Positions 55,225 through 64,000 of a stretch of DNA of 64,000 nt are shown here, piece after piece. Under the pieces are notes generated by a model. The model was not told where the DNA came from, ran no database searches, and saw nothing but the letters and a program-made list of their open reading frames with translations. The DNA is from Aspidapion aeneum (taxonomy: Eukaryota; Arthropoda; Insecta; Coleoptera; Brentidae). The position numbers and the translations under genes were made by a program. How positions within the stretch are numbered: the first letter of the stretch is position 1; the number at the start of each line of letters is the position of its first letter. The stretch is taken from NCBI GenBank assembly GCA_963576565.1, contig OY755046.1, forward strand, positions 63,895,379-63,959,378. The letters run 5' to 3'.

Positions 55225-55390
55225 TTGCCAGTGGCGTGTGGAATAGGTGGCCAGGGGGGGGGCGAACGCCCCCCCCCCGCTTTTTTGCGCTTGGCGCCCC
55301 TGGCGTCCTTTAAGAAAAAAATAGAAAAACTAAATTTAACGCAAAAACAAATGGTGCCCCCCCCCCCCGCCCTTTTATCCACGACACGTC
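55225..55390. mobile_element. Short G/C-tract MITE, CAGTGGCGTGTGG start
   Basis: CAGTGGCGTGTGGAATAGG with G-run, a CGCCCC tract, a short A-rich centre and a C-run at the right. Open frames across it are homopolymer by-products. Confidence 0.5.
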
Positions 55391-56321
55391 TTTGCAAAAA
55401 ATGGGCGCAAAATTCGTTTAGGAGAGTCGACAGCGATGACTAGGTCGCTGTAATTCGTCATAAATTTTGTAAATACTAAATTTAATTATTATAAATGTTT
55501 TTTTTTATTCCAATTTTTTATTTTCTAAATAAATATTTTAACCTTGGTTAGTATTTTAAAAAATAAAACTTGTCTTTGTTTTTGCCACATATAGGTACCC
55601 CATTTTACCCCGTATGAGGGGCATAATAGGGCAAAGTCAACTTTTTACCAAAATGAAAATAAAAGTATGATGGAGTTATAAATCGCTTAAACTGAAAATT
55701 AAAACATAAAGATAACATCTATCTAGCCAACTTAATTTCAAATGACGAAAGCAATGTTGATCTTGATCATTTATTAGGAGAAATAAGCCTATAAAATTAG
55801 GTACCCCATATTGCCCTCATTTACCCTAATCAGACATACTGTAAGATTTTCAAAATCAGAAAGAAACGGTTAATCTAAAAACGAAATAAAATATTGGGTT
55901 TATTGATAAAATAAGAAACTTTCTGTCAGAATTTTACATTTGCAATGACAGTTGAAATAACATTTAAAAAATAAAACAACATATTATAACAAATTTTCCT
56001 ACATATTTAGGAAAAAGAGGGGGATGAGATTTATAATAAGACAGTCTGTATATCTCCTTTATAGGTATGTATTTTTTGTTGATGAAAAATAAAAACAAAA
56101 GAGTAAATTCTTGTAAACACTGCATAATTTTCAAACAAAAGACGGCCTGGAGCGTGTGGGCGTCAAAAAACAAATGCTTGCTAGCAAACAAGAACAAGTG
56201 CAGATCATAAAGATAGGCAGACTTAGTGGATAAAATAAAAGAACAGAAAAATAAAATATTTTTTAAATGTTTTGTAAGATTTACAAAAAAACAGACATCT
56301 TATTATTAGGGACTTATTGGA

Positions 56322-56324
<3 letters not shown>
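55391..56324. other. AT-rich with GTACCCCATTTTACCCC words
   Basis: GTACCCCATTTTACCCCG near 55594 and GTACCCCATATTGCCC near 55801 are two related words ~200 bases apart, probably the ends of a small repeat like that at 51573. No gene. Confidence 0.4.

Positions 56325-56396
<72 letters not shown>
56325..56396. repeat. (AT)n microsatellite
   Basis: About 36 uninterrupted AT units. Confidence 0.97.
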
Positions 56397-56397
<1 letters not shown>

Positions 56398-57147
56398 CTG
56401 GATAGGCCTTTACATATATGCAAATTGAGGCAAAAATATTGATATTTTTTGTAGAGATAGCAAGCTGCGCAGGAGCTGCTACCTTTCCTTTTTCAATTTT
56501 ACTCTCCGATGATATTCTGTGGTTTTGAAAGTTCGCGGATGTTTGATTTTTAATTTATAACTGGATATATACTGCGATTAGGTACAAACAAAGTTTTTTA
56601 AATAATCAAAGCCACTTACTTCAAAAAAGAAAACGGCTTTTCACTCATATAAAACTCGTTTTTACAAGCAACACATCGTGTTCCTATTTTTTATTTTTGT
56701 TCAACAAAAACAATTTCAATAATATACTGACAGACACTTTAATGACAAATCACAAATAGGCCAGTAGAATAACCATATTTTAAGGTAAAAAAAAATATAT
56801 TTACTAACTGGACTTAAAGCATTGGAAATTGTAGAGCGGTGAAAGACGAAGTTAAAAAAAATAAATGCGTGAGCATGGGCGTTGCGGGTTAGGTTTTGGG
56901 GGGTAAAAAGGGACAGGGAATCGTAATATTACGATTTACGGCGAAAGTTGACGTTGGAGAAAAAACTAACATACAGAAAAGTTATAGGCCATAAAAATAA
57001 AAATTCGAGAAAAATTAAAAAAACCGTAATTGTTTTGTTTTTTTTGCAAAAATAATGTCAGTTTAACATAACTTGGTTCATTCACAATATTTAACAAACA
57101 AAAAAATTTTGAAGTTTCTAAGATATTTGTTTCTCCGCTCAAAAAAA
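56397..57147. other. AT-rich, nothing recognised
   Basis: Leads into the satellite; 57070-57147 is loosely similar to the satellite unit edge. No gene. Confidence 0.35.
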
Positions 57148-59830
57148 AGTATAGGGAAACCCAGAAGACCAAAATGGCAAAACTTTGAAAATTCATATTT
57201 TACAAACTATACAGTTTATCAAAAAAATCACCGAGTTGCAGTATTGTGGCGTCATACAGATACGAAAAAACTACTGAGTGAGTTGAGATTCCAAAAAACG
57301 TCATTTAGCGATTTTTAGTATGGGGAAACCCATAAGACTAAAATGGCAAAACTTTGAAAATTCATATTTTACAAACTGTAGTTTATCAAAAAAAGCACCG
57401 AGTTGCAGTATTGTGGCGTCATACAGATACAAAAAAAGCACTGAGTGAGTTGAGATTCCAAAAAAAGTAATTTAATGATTTTTAGTATAAGACCAAAATG
57501 GCAAAACATTGAAAATTCATATTTGACAAACTATACAGTTTATCAAAAAAAGCACCGAGTTGCAGTATTGTGGCGTCATTCAGATATAAAAAAACCACTG
57601 AGTGAGTTGAGATTCCAAAAAACGTCATTTAGCGATTTTTAGTATAGGGAAACCCATAAGACCAAAATGGCAAAACTTTGAAAATTCATATTTTACAAAC
57701 TATACACTTTATCAAAAAAAGCACCGAGTTGCAGTATTGTGGCGTCATTCAGATATAAAAAAACCACTGAGTGAGTTGAGATTCCAAAAAACGTCATTTA
57801 GCGATTTTTAGTATAGGGAAACCCATAAGACCAAAATGGCAAAACTTTGAAAATTCATATTTTACAAACTATACACTTTATCAAAAAAAGCACCGAGTTG
57901 CAGTATTGTGGCGTCATAGAGATACAAAAAAACCACTGAGTGAGTTGAGATTCCAAAAAACGTTATTTAGCGATTTTTAGTATAGGGAAACCCATAAGAC
58001 CAAAATGGCAAAACTGAAAATTCATATTTTACAAACTATACAGTTTATCAAAAAAAGCACCGAGTTGCAGTATTGTGGCGTCATACAGATACGAAAAAAC
58101 CACTGAGTGAGTTGAGATTCCAAAAAAAGTAATTTAATGATTTTTAGTATAAGACCAAAATGGCAAAACATTGAAAATTCATATTTGACAAACTATACAG
58201 TTTATCAAAAAAAGCACCGAGTTGCAGTATTGTGGCGTCATTCAGATATAAAAAAACCACTGAGTGAGTTGAGATTCCAAAAAACGTCATTTAGCGATTT
58301 TTAGTATAGGGAAACCCATAAGACCAAAATGGCAAAACTTTGAAAATTCATATTTTACAAACTATACACTTTATCAAAAAAAGCACCGAGTTGCAGTATT
58401 GTGGCGTCATAGAGATACAAAAAAACCACTGAGTGAGTTGAGATTCCAAAAAACGTTATTTAGCGATTTTTAGTATAGGGAAACCCATAAGACCAAAATG
58501 GCAAAACTGAAAATTCATATTTTACAAACTATACAGTTTATCAAAAAAAGCACCGAGTTGCAGTATTGTGGCGTCATACAGATACGAAAAAACCACTGAG
58601 TGAGTTGAGATTCCAAAAAAACGTCATTTAGCGATTTTTAGTATAGGGAAACCCATGACCAAAATGGCAAAACTTTGAAAATTCATATTTTACAAACTAT
58701 ACAGTTTATTAAAAAAAGCACCGAGTTGCAGTATTGTGGCGTCATACAGATACAAAAAAACCACTGAGTAAGTTGAGATTCCAAAAAACGTCATTTAGCG
58801 ATTTTTAGTATAGGGAAACCCATAAGACCAAAATGGCAAAACTGAAAATTCATATTTTACAAACTATACAGTTTATCAAAAAAAGCACCGAGTTGCAGTA
58901 TTGTGGCGTCATACAGATACAAAAAAACCACTGAGTAAGTTGAGATTCCAATAAACGTCATTTAGCGATTTTTAGTATAGGGAAACCCATAAGACCAAAA
59001 TGGCAAAACTTTGAAAATTCATATTTTACAAACTATACAGTTTATTAAAAAAAGCACCGAGTTGCAGTATTGTGGCGTCATACAGATACGAAAAAACCAC
59101 TGAGTGAGTTGAGATTCCAAAAAACGTCATTTAGCGATTTTTAGTATAGGGAAACCCATAAAACCAAAATGGCAAAACTTTGAAAATTCATATTTTACAA
59201 ACTATACAGTTTATTAAAAAAAGCACCGAGTTGCAGTATTGTGGCGTCATACAGATACAAAAAAACCACTGAGTAAGTTGAGATTCCAAAAAACGTCATT
59301 TAGCGATTTTTAGTATAGGGAAACCCATAAGACCAAAATGGCAAAACTGAAAATTCATATTTTACAAACTATACAGTTTATCAAAAAAAGCACCGAGTTG
59401 CAGTATTGTGGCGTCATACAGATACAAAAAAACCACTGAGTAAGTTGAGATTCCAATAAACGTCATTTAGCGATTTTTAGTATAGGGAAACCCATAAGAC
59501 CAAAATGGCAAAACTTTGAAAATTCATATTTTACAAACTATACAGTTTATCAAAAAAAGCACCGAGTTGCAGTATTGTGGCGTCATACAGATACGAAAAA
59601 ACCACTGAGTGAGTTGAGATTCCAAAAAACGTCATTTAGCGATTTTTAGTATAGGGAAACCCATAAGACCAAAATGGCAAAACTTTGAAAATTCATATTT
59701 TACAAACTATTCTGGTTATGAAAAAAAGCACCGAGTTGCACTGATTGAGTTGAGATTCCAAAAAACGTCATTTAGCGATTTTTAGTCTAGGGAAGACCAA
59801 AATAGCAAAACTGAAAATTCATATTTTATA
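57148..59830 (+). repeat. ~169-bp satellite array, about 16 units
   Basis: Each unit: AGTATAGGGAAACCCATAAG, ACCAAAATGGCAAAAC, TGAAAATTCATATTTTACAA, GCACCGAGTTGCAGTATTGT, GGCGTCATACAGATAC, CACTGAGTGAGTTGAGATTC, CGTCATTTAGCGATTTTT. Units are highly similar. Variants recur in order: a short unit without GGGAAACCCAT starts near 57486 and 58146, a TTATTTAGCG variant follows near 57963 and 58455, and a TAAGTTGAGATTCCAATAAA variant lies at 58932 and 59437 (505 bases = 3 units). The last unit is truncated near 59727-59830. Confidence 0.95.
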
Positions 59831-60829
59831 TTTGCCTGATTTGAGTATGGTACGGGAATATTGTTAACTGTGATTTGTAAAATCAAGATAAATTGATTTG
59901 GTTTTATTTAATTTTATTTCCAATTGTGAACTCTGAAGTTTTTCTATTTAATTTAATTTACTGAGTCATTAAACTGTTCTTGAAAATTTTTGAGACACTA
60001 TGACACAGTACTTAGTACCATTGCTTGTCAAGGTACCGCCCTTATATGGCGGTTCTCTTTTGTTTAAAATATACAAAACAGCCTACTGTTTTCATGTTTA
60101 TATATAGTTTAAAAGCGTGCATAGAGGATTTTTTTTAAACAGTGGAGAAAATACCTCTTTCAAAGTAAGTCAGGGACTTTTTATTTATAATAATAAAAAA
60201 GAAGGTTTTTTCCTGGTTATAATAAAACACTATTTGTAGCTTGCTTGTCACTATTTATTTATTATACAACTTACAAATTTTAAGATTCATAAGAATAGTT
60301 CAGGCTCTACGGGATCCGATACTGCGTGTAATGATAGAAGCAACACACTTGGTATAGATGTCTATCTAACCGAACCGAACCGAACATTTTACGAAAGGGA
60401 ACCACCCCTTCAACCCTGGCAGGGGGTTGGTTCCCCCCGATAAACGTGCTTTTCTAAAAATATTCTAAAGATGGTTTTGCAAGCGGATAAAATTTCCTTT
60501 TTAACCATGTAGCTTTAGTGGTGGGGAAAATATTTAAAATATGTTTTTTGTGGCATTTTGCATCCTTAACACATTGGTTTTTTCAAAAAAGTATTGTTGT
60601 TCAAAAACCCATTATATACTATTAAATATTTAATAAGTTAGACAACTTTTTGAAGTAGCCGCATTGAAATAAAAATAAATGTGTTTGTAGAAATCCTCAA
60701 ATCAAACAAAAATTTTGAACATTCATTTTTGTAACTCAAAAAATATTTTTGATTAGTATTTACCTAAAACTTTATATTTCGAGTTGAATTGAAAAGTGAT
60801 CTTATACAGTATTTTTCTAATTATTTGCA
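59831..60829. other. AT-rich, nothing recognised
   Basis: ACCGAACCGAACCGAAC near 60368 is a short simple repeat, next to GGGAACCACCCCTTCAACCC. No gene recognised. Confidence 0.35.
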
Positions 60830-61020
60830 AACTTTTAACTTGGCCAAAAAGAATTTGATAAAGAAACTAGTAAGAACCTAGTAAGAACCTTTAATTTTAA
60901 AATTGGTATTGGAGAACTTGGCTTTACTTTTATCTCAATTCTTTTTACGGAATATCATTTTTCCGTACTTGACTTTTTTCTAAATGAAATGTTTTTGTTA
61001 TGATTTCTTCTTTTTTAAGA
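60830..61020 (-). repeat. Interspersed repeat of 6880/39240, 3' end in reverse
   Basis: ACTTGGCCAAAAAG, GAGAACTTGGCTTTACTTTT, CTCAATTCTTTTTACGGAAT and AAATGAAATGTTTTTGTTAT are the reverse of the ends at 39780-39905. Confidence 0.7.
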
Positions 61021-61852
61021 CCTTTAGTCTACGTTTTCTACTAAACACTGTATTTCACTACAGAACTAGTCCCTGAAGATTATAATAAGCTTATTCATCC
61101 GGTCTTTTATGATGCCATTTGGTGTTGCATGTTATATCTTTATTAGTTACTTTTACTATCTATCTCACATTAGTATGTTTTAATTTTCAAATTATAAATT
61201 TTATTATGATTACTTTTATTTATCTGTATTGCGCATCGCATAAGACGATAATAAAATTAATTATGACGAGCGTGTCCACGGGTGGGGCTAAGGGGCTTGA
61301 ACCTCCTAGCATTTGGAGCGAAGAAAAGGCTAAAGTATTCTGATGTCGACTTTAGTTTCTCATATATTTAGATAGTCAGATTTATGAATAATGTTGAAAA
61401 AATGGAGAGTTATTTTTAGGATAATAGCACGATTAAGCAATAAGGCGGGTTCTTTACCCATTTCGTATTAAATGATTAAAGACATTGATTTCGAGGTAAC
61501 GTTAAAAGATGATTTGTAAATAGTTAATATTATTGATTACAAGGTCCGGAAGGCGGGGCTTCTAACTGGGTATCCTGGTATTCCTGGGAGAGGTTGAGTC
61601 ACTCATGAATTCCTGCATGAATTATTGGCACAAGTATCGGAAATTCTTGCTCCTCGTACAGTAACTTAAAAATTAGACAAAGATAGACCGATATCACTTC
61701 AGCTTGCAAAATTATTTTCATCCCTTACAAAGGACACTTACAGGTCAAAACCCCCGATCGACGCATGTCATAAGTAGGTGCGAACGAGTCAAGATAGGGG
61801 CAAATGGGCCGAAATTGCATTGTTTTCATGTTAGCTTAAACTACTACTACTA
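61021..61852. other. AT-rich, with possible short relic
   Basis: GAGCGTGTCCACGGGTGGGG near 61269 with CTTGAACCTCCTAGC looks like the end of a GTGGCG-type element. No gene. Confidence 0.35.
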
Positions 61853-62132
61853 TGTCGTTTTTCTACGTTGTCCGACGCCTATTCTCCACCTCCTTCGATC
61901 CTGACAATCATCTTCTGTCAGGTTTTTTTGACTCATTGATCTTTGGATTGACTGTTGCCATTCCAGTTTAGGACGCCCTCTTTTTCTGCGCCCTATTGGT
62001 TGCCATTCTAGGACCTGCTTTGGTAATCTTTCGTCGTTCATCCGTTGTACATGGCCGTACCATATCAGTTGCCTTTTAGTGATGTCATCCGTTATGCTTC
62101 CCTCGATTCCCATTCTTTCTTTTATGATCTTA
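61853..62132 (-). pseudogene. LINE ORF2 C-terminal fragment (copy 2), left part
   Basis: Minus strand: IKERMGIEGSITDDITKRQL, IWYGHVQRMNDERLPKQVL, RRKRGRPKLEWQQSIQRSMS, RRRWRIGVGQRRK. Same C-terminal domain as at 50825, with fewer stops. Interrupted by the 1200-bp element at 62133. Confidence 0.8.
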
Positions 62133-63332
62133 CCCAACTAACATTTATAGTAGCGGCTACATGTTCTAAAGGCTTTGCTACTTTCTTATAGTAGAAATGT
62201 GGTGATCCCAACCAAAATTTGTTACTTTTTAGTTCTAACTACTATTTAGTATCAGGAAATAGTAGATGTTTCGTAAAAACGACCCTCTAAACTACTTCAT
62301 AGGATTGTTTCTTGATAGTCGATTCTGATAGTCTTCTCTACCACAATAGGACGTTGATAAAGTTTTACTTTCTTTTTAGTCGTTATTTCGTAGTCGCCCT
62401 GACTTTTATATCCTACTTAATTACCACTAGAAAGTTAAGCTTTATTGGAGTCCCAAACAAGTGTATCCGACAACTACATTATAACTTTAATTTTTACCAC
62501 AAAAGTTTGTGTCATCATAGTAATATCTGATGTAACAATGTAGACAAAATAACTTTTTGGATCAACTTTAAAGCCGCAACTACTTTCAAGTAACCTTTTC
62601 GACTATCAGGGAATATAGTTTGGGACGCCATGTTTTTATGTAAGAAAGAAAATTTAATATTTTTGTTGTCGTTTTATAAGCTCATATTAAAGAGCCATAC
62701 TATTTTATAAACAAATTAGTTGAAGCTTACCAAAAATGCTCTTCTTAAGCACCATTTGTTGGAGTTAACTGTCGATTATGAAAACATAACCTCCAAAATC
62801 ACAACACAAAAATTCCATCAGCTACCAGAAAACGGCTCAATTTTACGGGCGCACCGGTTTTTTGCAATATATATAATGCATGTTATACAAAAAACTTTGC
62901 GTCGCACTCGAATTTTGATCCTCTGCTCGTAAATTCTCACACTTTTGGATAACATAGTTCATATTATAACCATAACCAAACAAAAAAACTAAGCGAGTCT
63001 GTTTACTGTTGTGTCCACCATATTGTGTAACAATTCTACCAAAAAGAAACGATTATATTATTTGCAACTACATCGCAACTTTTATGCCATTACGGAAAAA
63101 AAACAGCCTCTACGACGTAGTAGATACCTGGCTACGACGTAGTAGTGTAGTTGTTACTACAGTGACTTTAAACACTTGGTCAAGTAGTTATAACCAGAAA
63201 TTGGTTCCCCACTTAGGGAATTATAACGTCGCTGTATGGTATACTGAGACGTAGCGGGAGTACGTTGCGGTTACTTTTAAGAAATTCTTTCTAGTTGGGG
63301 TTTCGTCGCTACAACTTTAATTGTTTGTTGGG
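62133..63332 (+). mobile_element. 1200-bp CCCAAC element, copy 3
   Basis: Same ends, length and orientation as copy 1. TA on both sides (62131-62132, 63333-63334). The LINE fragment at 50825 gives the unoccupied site, ATGATCTCATTTCTTATAT in reverse, where this copy has ATGATCT-TA-element-TA-TTTCTTATAT. So exactly two bases are duplicated on insertion. Confidence 0.92.
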
Positions 63333-63530
63333 TATTTCTTATATGATCTGTTCTAAATATTCTCGTTGATCTGTTTATTGCATCAATTTCCATTTTTGCT
63401 TTGTATTTTTCTGTTACGTGACCAGTCTCTATTCCATACAACAGCGTGCTTTTCACCATTGTTTCATATATGTTAAATTTTACATTCTTGTTTTCTCTCT
63501 GCTCCATAAAATACTGTTAAGACATCCAAT
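63333..63530 (-). pseudogene. LINE ORF2 C-terminal fragment (copy 2), right part
   Basis: Minus strand: ENKNVKFNIYETMVKSTLLY, GIETGHVTEKYKAKMEID, AINRSTRIFRTDHIRN. This is the segment before IIKERMGIEG, so the two parts join once the 1200-bp element is removed. The YG-E-W...T motif is typical of RTE- and Jockey-type C-termini. Confidence 0.78.
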
Positions 63531-63699
63531 ATCCTTTTTCGATTTTACTATTCTTTTTTCTAGATCTTTACAATCTCTTCCTGTCTTATCAAACGTACAA
63601 GTATACATACACACCTATTCGTTTCCAATACATAAGTACGGTGTCTTGTCAACGTTTACTGTTAAACTAAAAAAAATGCTTGTCTAGAAATTGCTTAAA

Positions 63700-64000
63700 A
63701 AAATACTCTGCCAATATATGGGCCCCTAAGCTCACACTAGGTACTATAGTTATAGTGTACGTGTGAGCTAATATAAGTAAAAACTGAAATATATTTTATT
63801 TAACTCCAGACTAAATTACCTTTTGTTTGATACCACACAAGCCATGTTTTGACTTAAACTCAAATTTTTGAAATCTACCCCCACCCTTAAAAAAAACAAA
63901 AAACTAAAATGTATTTTATTAAACTCCGGACTCAATTACCTTTCGTTTGATATCACACACGCCATATTTTCACTTAAACTCTAATTTTTAAAATATACCC
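63700..64000 (-). repeat. TAGCTCACAC-family element, truncated by the window edge
   Basis: AATACTCTGCCAATATATGG, hairpin CTCACAC...GTGTGAG (63730-63767), then two ~115-bp units running off the window. Very similar to 24204-24947. Confidence 0.87.

Overview
This is a eukaryotic nuclear window, most likely from an insect with a large, repeat-rich genome (a beetle is a reasonable guess, not proven). The only host gene I can support is one exon near the left end (5' UTR plus 58 codons, ending at a consensus GTAAGT donor). It encodes the start of a calponin-homology domain of the GAS2-like type and best fits the insect gene pickled eggs (pigs). No later exon of it was recognised, so the remaining ~61 kb is read as intron or intergenic DNA filled with transposable elements.

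Layout. 1-2.6 kb: an AT-rich repeat block and short G/C-tract terminal-repeat elements. 2.67-3.1 kb: the host exon. 4.8-5.7 kb: a PIF/Harbinger relic. 6.9-8.5 kb: an interspersed repeat split by a hAT-type MITE with an exact 8-bp target duplication. 9.8-11.0, 17.2-18.4 and 62.1-63.3 kb: three 1200-bp copies of one unassigned DNA transposon with CCCAAC ends and 2-bp target duplications. 11.8-19.3, 25.0-30.0 and 46.0-49.7 kb: six dead RTE-clade LINE copies, several used as landing sites by later elements. 13.0, 26.8-28.9 and probably 38.0-38.5 kb: a tyrosine-recombinase (Crypton-like) mobile element, its internal deletion derivative and a diverged relative. 21.8-24.9, 43.9-44.6 and both window edges: a short element with terminal hairpins, internal ~115-bp tandem units and a CAGA microsatellite. 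35.2-36.1 kb: a 944-bp hAT-type element with an exact 8-bp duplication. 46.6-49.6 kb: a mariner element of DD41D spacing with very long inverted repeats. 50.8-55.2 kb: LINE remains, including an almost full endonuclease/reverse transcriptase. 57.1-59.8 kb: a ~169-bp satellite with higher-order structure.

The most informative structure is the nest at 26.0-29.8 kb: an RTE LINE is interrupted by a mariner-like element, which holds the tyrosine-recombinase element, which holds a 255-bp TA-flanked MITE. Two of these insertions can be checked against unoccupied paralogous sites elsewhere in the window. No bacterial features, CRISPR arrays or operons are present. Every mobile-element protein seen is damaged (frameshift, stop or truncation), so the window looks like decayed accessory DNA with some recent small insertions.
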